Notes under the pieces: model-generated
What the model was told of the DNA's origin: nothing
Database searches by the model: none
Seen by the model: the letters and a program-made list of their open reading frames with translations, nothing else
Shown here: one piece after another, positions 52,036-61,204 of the stretch
Layout: each line of letters opens with the position of its first letter
How positions within the stretch are numbered: position 1 is the first letter of the stretch
Assembly (NCBI GenBank): GCA_964569315.1
Contig: CAZMUZ010000002.1
Coordinates: forward strand, 31,433 to 95,432
Reading direction: 5' to 3'
Source of the DNA: CADEFF01 sp964569315
Lineage (GTDB): Bacteria; Pseudomonadota; Alphaproteobacteria; Dongiales; Dongiaceae
DNA length: 64,000 nucleotides
Translations under genes and position numbers: made by a program

Positions 52036-52581
52036 TCACGCAGCCTGCTGCTGCCGCCGCCGGGCGAACCCGACCAGCGCCACCAGCGCGGTTCCGAACA
52101 GGATGGCTGCCGGCGGAATCGGTACCGCCGACAGGGTGAAGGTTCCACCGAACCCGCCCCCATTGGCGCCCAGGCCCGCTACCACCTTCAGCAGATAGAA
52201 GGTGCCGGCCGGCGAGGGACCCAGATCCGCCAACGCGGTCGGAATATCGAGATCGACGCTCCCCACCAGGCTGAGCGTCTGTTGGAACAGGTTCGTTGCG
52301 GCCGAAGTCGCCGCGTCGATCCGCTGAACGACGATCTGGAGGAACTGATGCGGGATATCCTCCGGACCGGTCAGATCGGCATGCAGATTGATGCCGAGGC
52401 TGTGTTGTGCGTCAGTTTGGAAAGTAACGACCTGCTGCAACTCGCCGCTGAAAGGCTGCGATTTTTCGTCCAAATTGTAAGTTCCCGCTCCCAAGAGCGT
52501 CGCCGCAGATACAGCGGACGAGGCGCCGGCAAGCAGGACGACCGTCGCGAGCGCGCAGAGCGCGTTCAGGACTCTCGTCAT
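52036..52581 (-). CDS. Secreted protein with VPIPPA-type PEP-CTERM sorting signal (copy 3)
   Basis: A 181-residue member of the same local family and the first in transcription order. Signal peptide ends AVSA; the body starts TLLGAGTYNLDEKSQ; the tail is VPIPPAAILFGTALVA, a hydrophobic stretch and ARRRQQQ. It uses ATG 52581 with GGGAGAG upstream, unlike the GTG starts of the other two. Its middle is longer and more divergent than in copies 1 and 2. Function unknown; surface or biofilm-matrix role inferred. Confidence 0.85.
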   Translation of the reverse strand: MTRVLNALCALATVVLLAGASSAVSAATLLGAGTYNLDEKSQPFSGELQQVVTFQTDAQHSLGINLHADLTGPEDIPHQFLQIVVQRIDAATSAATNLFQQTLSLVGSVDLDIPTALADLGPSPAGTFYLLKVVAGLGANGGGFGGTFTLSAVPIPPAAILFGTALVALVGFARRRQQQAA

Positions 52582-53315
52582 GAGTCTCTCCCTGGTTCAC
52601 CAAACATCGAAGGCACCGTCGGGGATTCGACAGGCCCTCTTCCTCACCCACCCTATGGATCGGTGAAGCACCGAGAGGATTCAAGGGCTATACATGGGTT
52701 TTCATGTCCACTTTCAGTCACACGAAGATCACATTGGTTAATATGAAAATATTCATAGCAAAACACGTAATATATTATCAGGACAAATACTGAGCGCCCG
52801 ACAGGATCTCAAGAAATCGCCTTCGCCCTTTCCTGTAGTGTCCGCCTTCCCGACTAGAAGGAACCAGACGAACCGGACCCTTGCCGCGGAGATCGGACGC
52901 CGGGCCGGCCGCTTGTCTCGCTGCAGCATTGCCCCGACCGGCAACTTCGACTGGCCCCCGGGGCACATGACTTGGATGTGGTAAAAAGGAGGCTGCAAAC
53001 GCCTGATTCCGCGCCGTCATCCCCGTGAAAACGAAGCGGCGTCCGTCCGCGCTTTTGCCACGCCCGGATGGTGGTTGCAGTCTGATATGGATGGTCCGGC
53101 TCGCAGTCGGAACCTGTCGCCGGAGATCGGCACCAGTCCCCGACATTGCAGGAACGTTTGACCGTCAGCGCGTGTTTGGCGTGAGGCAGCGATCACAACA
53201 AACCCGGCACAACAAACCCGGGCAGCCGCGGATTTTCGATCGTCGGGGGAGCGGCTCGGCCTTGGGCACAAGGCGAAAACCGCCGACGGAACCGTGCAGG
53301 AAAATGGGGAACTCG
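52582..53315. promoter_or_regulatory. Divergent AT-rich control region between PEP-CTERM genes and EPS operon
   Basis: A 734-bp region with no credible gene. The section 52690-52800 is markedly AT-rich with ATGAA-AATA-TTCAT (52743-52756) and the 10-bp palindrome TAATATATTA (52768-52777). A tandem 14-bp repeat follows at 53194-53221. I looked for a sigma-54 -24/-12 element, known from some exosortase systems, and found none that fits. Confidence 0.5.
53194..53221. repeat. Perfect tandem 14-bp repeat upstream of the EPS operon
   Basis: CACAACAAACCCGG occurs twice head to tail (53194-53207, 53208-53221), 94 bases before the exporter start. Possible regulator site or slippage duplication. Confidence 0.6.
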
Positions 53316-53906
53316 ATGAGCGCGAAGTTCAGGTATCCGACATTGATTATGGCGATTTCCACGATCATGGCGATTTCCGCGGCCCTTGACCTGACGGCAG
53401 CGCGCGCCGCCGCCGCCGAAGTGGAGTATCGGCTCAATCCCGGCGATGTGCTGAACGTCTCGGTCTGGAAGGAAGAGGGTCTCGATCGCGAGGTCGTCGT
53501 GCTTCCGGACGGCATGATCGCCTTTCCGCTCGCCGGTCACGTCAAGGCGGCGGGCGAGACGCCGGAGGCGGTCCAGGCCGTCATCACCGACCGGCTGCAA
53601 CCCTATATCCCCGACGCGGTCGTGACCGTCGCGGTGAAGCAGGCGAGCGGCAATTTCGTCTATGTGCTCGGCCAGGTACGCCAGCCGGGCGCCTTCCCGG
53701 TGGGCGGCATGGTGGACGTGATGCAGGCGCTCAGCCTCGCGGGCGGGCTTACGCCCTTCGCGAGCCGCCACAGCATCGTCATTCTGCGCAACGACAACGG
53801 CAAGCAGGTATCGCTGCCGTTCGACTACGCCGACGTGGAGGACGGCGACTCGCTCGAGACGAATATCGAGTTACGCAGCGGCGATGTCGTCGTCGTTCCC
53901 GAATAG
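53316..53906 (+). CDS. XrtA-type exopolysaccharide export protein (Wza-like)
   Basis: A 196-residue periplasmic/outer-membrane polysaccharide export protein. A signal sequence (about 1-30) precedes the PES domain YRLNPGDVLNVSVWKEEGLDRE with PDGMIAFPLAGHVKAAG, then one SLBB domain GNFVYVLGQVRQPGAFPVGG. It is short, as in EpsE-type proteins of exosortase loci, and lacks Wza's C-terminal helix. Start 53316 (after GGGGA) or 53304; both are in frame. It is the first gene of the export operon running to 62426. Confidence 0.88.
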   Translation: MSAKFRYPTLIMAISTIMAISAALDLTAARAAAAEVEYRLNPGDVLNVSVWKEEGLDREVVVLPDGMIAFPLAGHVKAAGETPEAVQAVITDRLQPYIPDAVVTVAVKQASGNFVYVLGQVRQPGAFPVGGMVDVMQALSLAGGLTPFASRHSIVILRNDNGKQVSLPFDYADVEDGDSLETNIELRSGDVVVVPE

Positions 53907-53935
53907 CCGCCGGCACGCGAAGCAAGCCGGTGCCG

Positions 53936-55117
53936 ATGATGCCGCCCCGGAAAAGGTCCGCCCGGGTAGCTGCCGCGATTCTGCTGGTTGCGATCGCGGC
54001 GCTTCCATCGACCGCATTTGCGGCCGAATGGTACGTGGAATCACGCCTGCAAACCCAGCTCAGCTACGATTCCAACCTCCGACTCTCGCCGGACGACGAG
54101 ATCTCCACCTTCGGCGGCGCGTTGTCGCCGGAGCTGAGATTCGGCCGGCGGACCGAAGCGCTGGATCTCAGCCTCTTCAGCCGAACCGATTTCAACGGCT
54201 ACACGAACGACACCTCGCTGAGCTCTGTCGACCAGAAGGTCGCCATCGATGCGAGCTATCTGACGCAGCTCGGCAAGTTCGGCCTCACGGCGGACTATGT
54301 CCGCGACACGACGCTGGTCAGCGAAGTCACCGACACCGGCGATCTGACGGAAGCCGCTCGGGTCGAGCGGGTAGACGTGCTGCCGAGCTGGTCCTACGAG
54401 TTGACCGAGCGCGATACGCTCGATCTCGGTGCCGGCTTTCTGCAGAACGAGTACCACACCGATTCGCTGACCGACTATCAGTTCTATACCGGTCAGGCGG
54501 GGTGGACTCACGAGCTCTCCGAGATCACCAGCCTGCAAACCGTCGGCTATTACGGTCACTATGTGGCCGACGACTCAGTGGATACGCGCGCGGACATCTA
54601 CGGCATGACCATCGGCGCGACCCATCAGTTCTCCGAGCAGTTCAGCGTCCAGGCGGCGGCCGGTCCGGAATATGTCGTGACCAAGGCCGACGATTTCTCG
54701 GGCGGCAGGGATACCGAGACGGATCTCGGCTATCGGCTCGATCTCGGCATTACCTACCTGATGGACGAGCTGACGCGGCTCGAGGTTACCGGCTCGCGCA
54801 AGACGGAGCCCAGCGGCAGCGGCGATACGGTGACACGCGACCGGGTCGCCGTGGCGCTTACCCGGCAGATCACCGAGCTCTTCAGCCTGCGGTTCGACGG
54901 CGCGGTGCTGCAGAACGACTCGACCAGCACCGGCAATCTCAATCGCCTCTACTACCAACTGCAACCATCCGCCATCTGGCGGCTCGATCGCGACTGGGAC
55001 TTGAACGCGTCCTACCGCTTCCGCTCGCAGGATTTCGACGACCGGAACACGGCCGATTCGCATGCCGTGTTCCTGACCGTGACCTACCGGTTGCCGCGCT
55101 GGTCATGGACGGACTGA
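53936..55117 (+). CDS. Outer-membrane beta-barrel protein of the EPS operon
   Basis: A 393-residue protein with a signal peptide ending TAFAAEWY and alternating hydrophobic/polar strands over its whole length, ending in an aromatic-rich strand (VTYRLPRWSWTD). It resembles the PEP-CTERM-associated beta-barrel family found between the exporter and chain-length genes. Start ATG 53936 or 53939. Probably takes part in polysaccharide passage through the outer membrane. There is no close named homologue that I can recognise. Confidence 0.75.
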   Translation: MMPPRKRSARVAAAILLVAIAALPSTAFAAEWYVESRLQTQLSYDSNLRLSPDDEISTFGGALSPELRFGRRTEALDLSLFSRTDFNGYTNDTSLSSVDQKVAIDASYLTQLGKFGLTADYVRDTTLVSEVTDTGDLTEAARVERVDVLPSWSYELTERDTLDLGAGFLQNEYHTDSLTDYQFYTGQAGWTHELSEITSLQTVGYYGHYVADDSVDTRADIYGMTIGATHQFSEQFSVQAAAGPEYVVTKADDFSGGRDTETDLGYRLDLGITYLMDELTRLEVTGSRKTEPSGSGDTVTRDRVAVALTRQITELFSLRFDGAVLQNDSTSTGNLNRLYYQLQPSAIWRLDRDWDLNASYRFRSQDFDDRNTADSHAVFLTVTYRLPRWSWTD

Positions 55118-55145
55118 TCGCTGAACGAGGCAGGCGAGGATACCC

Positions 55146-56906
55146 ATGGCGGTAATGGAGCTCGAACGACCGAGCGACTATCTGGCGGCGTTCGGCCGCC
55201 GGAAATGGCTCGTGCTTCTGGTCACGCTCTCGCTCGCCTCGCTTGCCCTGCTGGTGGCGACCTTCTGGCCGCCGATCTACCGCTCTTCCGCGACGATCCT
55301 GATCGAGGAGCCGGACGTGCCGAGCGATCTGGTGCGTTCGACGGTTTCGACCTTTGCGGACGAGCGGCTGCAGATGATCGAGCAGCGCGTGATGACCACG
55401 CAGAACCTGATCGGCATCATCGACAAGTTCGGGCTCTACGAGAGCGAGCGGAAGACGGAGCCGATGGCGGTCGTGGTCGAGGATATGCGCGGCATGATAG
55501 ACCTCGGCGTGGTCAGCGCCGACGTCAACGATCCGCGCAGCGGCCGCACCTCGCGCGCCACCATCGCCTTCACGGTTTCCTTCGACAGCAACACGCCCAG
55601 AACCGCCCAGCAGGTGGCGAACGAGCTGGTGACGCTCTATCTCTCCGAGAATCTGCGGACCCGGCAGGAACAGGCGGCCGGCACCACGGGCTTCCTGCAG
55701 GAGGAATCGAACCGGCTTGCCAGCCGGATCGAGGAGCTCGAGACGCAGCTCGCCGCCTTCAAGGCGAAATATGCGGGGAGCCTCCCGGAGCAGCTTACCA
55801 TCAACACGCAGATCCTCGATCGCACGCAATCGGACATGCTGGAGATCCGTCGGCAACTTCAGGCCGCGCAGGAGCGCCAGATCTTCCTGCAGGCGCAGCT
55901 TGCGCAGGTCGATCCCTACAGCACGACTTCCATTACCGTCGACGGCAAGCCGTTGCTGAGCCCGGCCGATCAGCTCCGAGCTCTCGAGATGCAATATCTC
56001 AGCATCAGCGCGACCTATGGTCCCGACCATCCGGACGTGAAGAAACTGAAGCGCGAAATCGATGGGCTGAAGGGTGCGACCGGCGGCGGTTCGGACATCG
56101 TGGCGTTGCAGGAGCAGCGCCAGGCGGTCTCGGCCGAGCTTGCCCAGGCACGCGAGAAATACGGGGCCGAGCATCCCGACGTGAAGCGGCTGCAGCGCGA
56201 GCTTTCCAACCTCGAGGCCGCCATTGCCGAGGGTGCGAACAGCCCGACCGTCGCCGCGGCGTCGCAGGAACGGCCGAACAATCCGGCCTATATCCAACTC
56301 CAGGCGCAGGTCAACGCGGCCCAGGCGGACATCGCCGCCCTCAAGGGCCAGTCGATTGTGGTCGAGGCGAAGCTGACGGCGCTCGAGCAGCGCGTCATGC
56401 AGACGCCGGAGGTCGAGCGCGCCTATCTGGAGATCAAGCGCGACTACGACCAGACGGTTCAGAAGTATCAGGAAGTCCGGCAGAAGGAGGGCGAAGCCCG
56501 ACTTGCCGAGAATCTCGAGGCGGAAAGCAAGGGCGAGAAATTTTCCGTGATCGAGCCGCCGGCGCTGCCGGAAGAGCCGGTGCGGCCGAACCGCAAGCTG
56601 ATCTTGCTGGTGGGATTCGCGCTCGCCATGGCGGCAGGTGTGGGCAGCGGCGCGCTCGCCGATTCGATCGACGATCGGGTCTATGGGCAGCGCCAGCTCG
56701 CCGGGCTCTCGGGGCAGCCGCCGCTGGTGGTGATCCCGCGCGTGCGGAATGCCGGCGAACGGAATCGCGTCTGGGCGTTCTGGATTCTCGGCGTCCTCGC
56801 GGTTGTCGCTGGTATCGCGGCGATGCTTGCCTATGTGCATCTCATGGTGATGCCGCTCGATGTGGCCTTCGCCATGCTGGCGGAGCGCTTCAAACTGCGG
56901 TTCTGA
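55146..56906 (+). CDS. Polysaccharide chain-length determinant (Wzz/GNVR family, XrtA type)
   Basis: A 586-residue inner-membrane protein. Wzz-like N-terminus with a membrane segment at about 20-42, a long periplasmic coiled coil (about 160-450) with two near-identical blocks (ATYGPDHPDVKKLKRE and EKYGAEHPDVKRLQRE, a GNVR-type feature), and C-terminal membrane segments near 480-505 and 540-570. It lacks a cytoplasmic kinase, which is supplied by the next gene. It controls polymer length and couples to the exporter. Confidence 0.9.
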   Translation: MAVMELERPSDYLAAFGRRKWLVLLVTLSLASLALLVATFWPPIYRSSATILIEEPDVPSDLVRSTVSTFADERLQMIEQRVMTTQNLIGIIDKFGLYESERKTEPMAVVVEDMRGMIDLGVVSADVNDPRSGRTSRATIAFTVSFDSNTPRTAQQVANELVTLYLSENLRTRQEQAAGTTGFLQEESNRLASRIEELETQLAAFKAKYAGSLPEQLTINTQILDRTQSDMLEIRRQLQAAQERQIFLQAQLAQVDPYSTTSITVDGKPLLSPADQLRALEMQYLSISATYGPDHPDVKKLKREIDGLKGATGGGSDIVALQEQRQAVSAELAQAREKYGAEHPDVKRLQRELSNLEAAIAEGANSPTVAAASQERPNNPAYIQLQAQVNAAQADIAALKGQSIVVEAKLTALEQRVMQTPEVERAYLEIKRDYDQTVQKYQEVRQKEGEARLAENLEAESKGEKFSVIEPPALPEEPVRPNRKLILLVGFALAMAAGVGSGALADSIDDRVYGQRQLAGLSGQPPLVVIPRVRNAGERNRVWAFWILGVLAVVAGIAAMLAYVHLMVMPLDVAFAMLAERFKLRF

Positions 56907-56968
56907 GTGTCGTTCGGCGGGTTCGCGCCCGGCATCGGTCGGTCGCCTGGTGGCGTAAGGACAGAATT

Positions 56969-57757
56969 ATGGAACAACTCGAGAAAGCCGTCGCCAAGGC
57001 GCGGGCGCAACGCCGTATCGCGCAGCCGGGCGAACGGCGCTCCCCAGGCGAGAACGGCACCGTCTTCGCGCGCGCCACGCCGCCGGTCTATCGCGAGACA
57101 CCGGTGGTGCCGTTTCGTCCTGCGGCGTTCGAGGCCAACAAGGTGGTCGCGAACCGGCCCGATCATCCGGTGGCGGACATATACCGCTCGCTGCGCGCGC
57201 GCGTGCAGCAACGCCTGTCGCGCGACAACCGCCGTTCGCTCGGCATCACCAGCCCGGGCGAAGGCGAGGGTAAGAGCTGGACGGCGGTCAATCTCGCGCT
57301 TTCGCTGGCGCTCGATGAAAATCAGACGGTTCTGCTTGCGGACCTCGACCTGCGCGAGCCGGCGGTGGCGCGTTACTTCGGGATCGAGCCGAAGCTCGGA
57401 ATCAACGACTACCTGCAAGGGCGCGCGACCCTGCCGGAATGCATGGTCAATCCCGGGATCGACCGGCTGGTGCTGCTGCCGGCCGTCGGCAGCCTCGGCA
57501 ATTCGGCAGAGCTCCTGTCCTCGCCGCAGATGACCTCGCTCGCGCGTGAGCTCAAGCAACGCTACGTCGATCGCATCATCATCTACGATCTGCCGCCGCT
57601 GCTCACGGTCGGCGATACGATCGGATTCCTGCCGAACGTCGACGCCACCCTTCTGGTGTTGCGCGACGGGAAGACGCATGCCGGCGATCTGCGGCGGGCC
57701 GTCGAGCTGCTCGCCGGCCACGAGCTTATCGGCACCGTGCTGAACGCCGTGCATTGA
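56969..57757 (+). CDS. CpsD/Wzc-type tyrosine kinase (autokinase)
   Basis: A 262-residue cytoplasmic BY-kinase. Walker A SPGEGEGKSW at about 95-104, Walker A' LLADLDLREP at 122-131, and Walker B-like IIIYDLPPLL near 205. The conserved lysine after GEGEGK fits P-loop kinases. There is no C-terminal tyrosine cluster, so phosphorylation sites may lie elsewhere. It partners the upstream chain-length determinant. AAGGA lies six bases before ATG 56969. Confidence 0.88.
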   Translation: MEQLEKAVAKARAQRRIAQPGERRSPGENGTVFARATPPVYRETPVVPFRPAAFEANKVVANRPDHPVADIYRSLRARVQQRLSRDNRRSLGITSPGEGEGKSWTAVNLALSLALDENQTVLLADLDLREPAVARYFGIEPKLGINDYLQGRATLPECMVNPGIDRLVLLPAVGSLGNSAELLSSPQMTSLARELKQRYVDRIIIYDLPPLLTVGDTIGFLPNVDATLLVLRDGKTHAGDLRRAVELLAGHELIGTVLNAVH

Positions 57758-57859
57758 CCATGCAGTTTTGCGTGCCTTGCGGTCTGGCCGGCGGGGAGCG
57801 GCCGGAGAAAGCGACGTGTCGCAATCGCCGTTGCGGCGATCGGCCCAGGAGTTTCAGGA

Positions 57860-59359
57860 ATGTATGAGGCCTTCTACGGATTGCGCGACAAGCCTTTCGC
57901 GTTGCTGCCGGATCCCGCGTTCCTCTATCTGAGCGCAAAGCATGCAGCGGCGCTCAGCATGCTCGAGTACGCGCTCTCGGACCAGGCGGGCTTCGTCGTC
58001 ATCACCGGTGAGGTCGGCTGCGGCAAGACCATCCTGATCCGCCGCTTCCTCAAGCTCGTCGATCGCGACACCACGGTAGGGCTCATCTCCAACACGCACA
58101 ATTCCTTCGGCGACCTGCTGCACTGGATTCTCGTCGCTTTCGACATCCGGCCCGAGACCGACGATAAATCCTCGCTCTATCGCGCGCTGATCGACTATCT
58201 GCTCGAGGAGTATGCCGCCGGACGACGCACCATCCTCGTCGTGGACGAAGCGCAGAACATGTCGTCCGAGGTGCTCGAGGAACTGCGCCTGCTCTCGAAC
58301 CTCAATGCGGACAAGGATCTGCTGCTGCAGATCATCCTGGTGGGGCAGCCGGAACTCCTGGAGAAGCTGCGTCGCGCCGACCTTCGCCAGTTCGCCCAGC
58401 GCATCGCGGTCAATTACCATCTGGCGCCGCTCGACTACCCGGAGACCCGCGCTTACATCCGCCACCGCCTGCAGGTGGCGGGCGGAAACCCGGCGCTCTT
58501 CACCGAGATCGCGATGGCCGCGGTGCATTGCTGCACCGGCGGCATACCGCGCCTGATCAACCAGGTCTGCGACATGGCGCTGGTCTATGGCTATGCCGAG
58601 AATCTGCGCGAGATCGATTTCGACACCGTCATGCTGGTCGTCGAGCACAAGGACGGGGCAGGGCTCGGCGTGCTGCCGGAAGGGATCGTGCCGGACCGCC
58701 AGGCGATGCGCCGCCGGGCGGAGGCGCTGCTCCGCTCGCTGGTACCGGGCGGATCCGAACCGGCGCGGCCCGAGGCGGCGGCGCCTGCAGCGCTCCGCGC
58801 CGGTGCGGAACGCCGGGAGCCGATCCTGGCGCCACAGGGCGACGACCGCACTGCGGCGACGCGGCCGGCCGCCACGCCTGCCCCCGAAGCTCTCGTCACC
58901 CACCAGCCTCTCGACCGGGCTACCGTGGTGGCGCGTCTCGTCGAATCGGTCGCGCCGTCGGCGCGGCGCCAGGACCATCCGGCAAGCCCGTTGCCGGCGC
59001 CGGTCGCGCTGCCGCCGCGGACCGATCCGCCGGCTGCGATGCGCGCCCCTGATACCGTCATGCCGCCGCGGCAACCCTCGGTGCCGCCGGCTCACGCCGC
59101 GGCATCGGGTGGTTTTCCGGAATATGATCGTCGGCGAGAGCGGGCTCCGGCGCCGCCGCCCGAACCCGCCGCCGTGATCTATCGGCCACGCACCGTGACG
59201 CCTCGGCCGGCCGACATGGTGGCGCCGACGGCGGAGCGACCCACCGTCGTGTCCCTCTCGGATCAGCCCCCGCCGCGCGATCTCCGTCCGCTGCGCGACG
59301 ATGCGGCGATGCCGCAACGTCCCTCGAAACGCCGCCGCTGGGTGGCATGGCTGGTCTAG
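57860..59359 (+). CDS. XrtA-associated ATPase (ExeA-like) with long proline-rich tail
   Basis: A 499-residue AAA+ ATPase typical of exosortase-A loci. Start MYEAFYGLRDKPFALLPDP is diagnostic; Walker A GEVGCGKT (50-57) and Walker B ILVVDEAQNM (125-134). Family members are usually about 280-350 residues, so residues from about 285 on are extra: an Ala/Pro/Arg-rich, low-complexity segment of some 210 residues. ATG 57860. Role: energising or regulating surface polysaccharide/protein assembly; exact job unknown. Confidence 0.88.
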   Translation: MYEAFYGLRDKPFALLPDPAFLYLSAKHAAALSMLEYALSDQAGFVVITGEVGCGKTILIRRFLKLVDRDTTVGLISNTHNSFGDLLHWILVAFDIRPETDDKSSLYRALIDYLLEEYAAGRRTILVVDEAQNMSSEVLEELRLLSNLNADKDLLLQIILVGQPELLEKLRRADLRQFAQRIAVNYHLAPLDYPETRAYIRHRLQVAGGNPALFTEIAMAAVHCCTGGIPRLINQVCDMALVYGYAENLREIDFDTVMLVVEHKDGAGLGVLPEGIVPDRQAMRRRAEALLRSLVPGGSEPARPEAAAPAALRAGAERREPILAPQGDDRTAATRPAATPAPEALVTHQPLDRATVVARLVESVAPSARRQDHPASPLPAPVALPPRTDPPAAMRAPDTVMPPRQPSVPPAHAAASGGFPEYDRRRERAPAPPPEPAAVIYRPRTVTPRPADMVAPTAERPTVVSLSDQPPPRDLRPLRDDAAMPQRPSKRRRWVAWLV

Positions 59360-59393
59360 CCATGATCCCCGATCTCGGCCGGGAGGCGCGGCA

Positions 59394-60365
59394 ATGAATG
59401 CGCCCGGCCCGGCCCGGCATGCGCTGGTCACCGGCGGCGCCGGCTTCATCGGCTCGCATCTGGTCGAGACGCTGCTGCGGCTGGATTGCCGGGTGCGGGT
59501 GCTGGACGATTTCTCGACCGGACGACGCGCCAACCTCCCGGACGACCCACGCCTGGAGATTCAGGAGGGCTCGGTCGCCGATCTCGACGCGGTAGGGCGC
59601 GCCGCGGCCGGCGCCACGATGATCTTTCATCTGGCGGCGATCGCCTCGGTCGGGCGTTCGATCGCCGATCCGCGCGGCACGCACCGGGTGAACCATGGCG
59701 GCACGGTCGCGGTGCTGGAGGCGGCTCGGCGAGGGAAGGTGTCGCGCACCGTGATCGCGAGCTCGGCCGCCGTCTACGGCGATGCGGATGCGCCCCTCCG
59801 CCGCGAAACCGACGAAACCCATCCCCTGTCGCCCTATGCGGTTGACAAGCTTGCCTCCGAGGCGATCTGCGACTTCTACCGCGATATGCATGGCGTCCGC
59901 TGCGCGGCGCTGCGTTTCTTCAACGTGTTCGGCCCGCGCCAGGATCCGGCCTCCGACTACTCCGGCGTGGTCTCGATCTTCTTCGATCACGCCGCGCGGA
60001 ATGCGGCGCCGACGATCTATGGCGACGGGGAGCAGACGCGCGATTTCGTCCATGTGACCGACGTCGCTGACGCGCTCGTTGCGGCGGTTTCCGTGCCATG
60101 GATGCCCGAGCTCGGCGCCGTCAATATCGGCAGCGGCAAGGCCACCTCCATCCGCGACCTATGGCGAGAGATCGCCACCCTGACCGGCGCCACCGCCACG
60201 CCGAAGCACGCTTTGGCGCGTTCCGGCGATATCCGGCGCTCCTGCGCCGACATCTCGCGTGCCGCGGACCTGCTCGGTTGGCGCCCGCGGACCGATCTCG
60301 CGACCGGGCTCGCCGATATGATGGGGGAGCGCGACGGGCGCCGGCAGACGGTGGCGGTCCGATGA
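59394..60365 (+). CDS. NAD-dependent epimerase/dehydratase
   Basis: A 323-residue extended SDR acting on nucleotide sugars. GGAGFIGSH (14-22) binds NAD, and YAVDK near residue 148 supplies the catalytic Tyr and Lys with ASSAAVYG upstream as the Ser strand. Best resembles UDP-glucose/UDP-galacturonate 4-epimerases. GGGAGG precedes ATG 59394; its stop overlaps the next start (ATGA). It supplies a sugar precursor for the polymer. Confidence 0.9.
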   Translation: MNAPGPARHALVTGGAGFIGSHLVETLLRLDCRVRVLDDFSTGRRANLPDDPRLEIQEGSVADLDAVGRAAAGATMIFHLAAIASVGRSIADPRGTHRVNHGGTVAVLEAARRGKVSRTVIASSAAVYGDADAPLRRETDETHPLSPYAVDKLASEAICDFYRDMHGVRCAALRFFNVFGPRQDPASDYSGVVSIFFDHAARNAAPTIYGDGEQTRDFVHVTDVADALVAAVSVPWMPELGAVNIGSGKATSIRDLWREIATLTGATATPKHALARSGDIRRSCADISRAADLLGWRPRTDLATGLADMMGERDGRRQTVAVR

Positions 60366-61204
60366 ACGGCATGGCCCGCCCGTCCGGAGAGGCAAGCCGT
60401 CAGGCGCCGTTGCGCCGCCGCGCCGCCACGACGATCCTCGGGATCCCGGTCAGCCGCCATCCGCTCGAGGAAATCCTCGAGGATGCCATCGCCTCGATCG
60501 ACGGGCGCGCGCCGCGTAGCGTCGTCGCCTGCGCGAACCCGCATTCGCTCGTGCTCGCGCAACGGGACGCGGAGTTTCGGGCCGCCCTGCTTCGCGCGAC
60601 GCATTTGCTGCCCGACGGTGTCGGGGTCGTGAAAGCCTCGAAGCTCTCGGCAACCCCGATCGCACGTCGCATCGCCGGGTGGGATTTCTTCGATGGGCTG
60701 ATGCGCGCGCTCGATCGGCGCGGCGGCGCCCGCGTCTTTTTCCTCGGCTCGACCCCGGCGACGCTCCAGAAGATCGCCGCGCGCGTGGCGACGGATTATC
60801 CGAGCCTCGCGCTTTGCGGCACGCTGTCGCCGCCTTTCGGCGACTGGCCGAATGCGGTCGATCTCGATCTTGCGGAGGCGATCAACCGCGCGCGTCCCGA
60901 TCTGCTCTGGGTGGGCATGACGGCGCCGCGGCAGGAACGCTGGGTCGAGCGCAATCGCGACCGGCTCGATGTGCCGGTGATCGGCTCGATCGGCGCGGTC
61001 TTCGATTTCTTCGCCGGCACCGCGCCGCGCGCGCCCGTCTGGGCACAGCGGGCCGGCGTCGAATGGCTGCACCGGCTCGTGAAGCAGCCGCGCCGGATGT
61101 GGCGGCGCACCTTCCTGTCGGCGCCGCAGTTCCTGGAGCTTGTGCTGCGGGAGAAACTGTCCCGAATGGTCTCCCGCCCCGATGAAAGTCGTCCTCGTCC
61201 ATAA
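60362..61204 (+). CDS. WecB/TagA/CpsF family glycosyltransferase
   Basis: A 280-residue glycosyltransferase of the WecG/TagA family, which transfers an aminosugar or similar to a lipid-linked intermediate. LLPDGVGVVKAS near 80-91, FFLGSTPATL, and the C-terminal PRQERW, IGSIGAVFDFFAGT and RAGVEWLHRL are characteristic. The start overlaps the epimerase stop (ATGA). Its 3' end overlaps the next gene by 23 bases, indicating co-translation. Confidence 0.9.
   Translation: MNGMARPSGEASRQAPLRRRAATTILGIPVSRHPLEEILEDAIASIDGRAPRSVVACANPHSLVLAQRDAEFRAALLRATHLLPDGVGVVKASKLSATPIARRIAGWDFFDGLMRALDRRGGARVFFLGSTPATLQKIAARVATDYPSLALCGTLSPPFGDWPNAVDLDLAEAINRARPDLLWVGMTAPRQERWVERNRDRLDVPVIGSIGAVFDFFAGTAPRAPVWAQRAGVEWLHRLVKQPRRMWRRTFLSAPQFLELVLREKLSRMVSRPDESRPRP

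Noticed and set aside
52582..53315. Sigma-54 promoter upstream of PEP-CTERM/EPS genes
   Set aside because: I searched for GG-N10-GC elements in the TGGCAC-N5-TTGC style; the near matches have wrong spacing.
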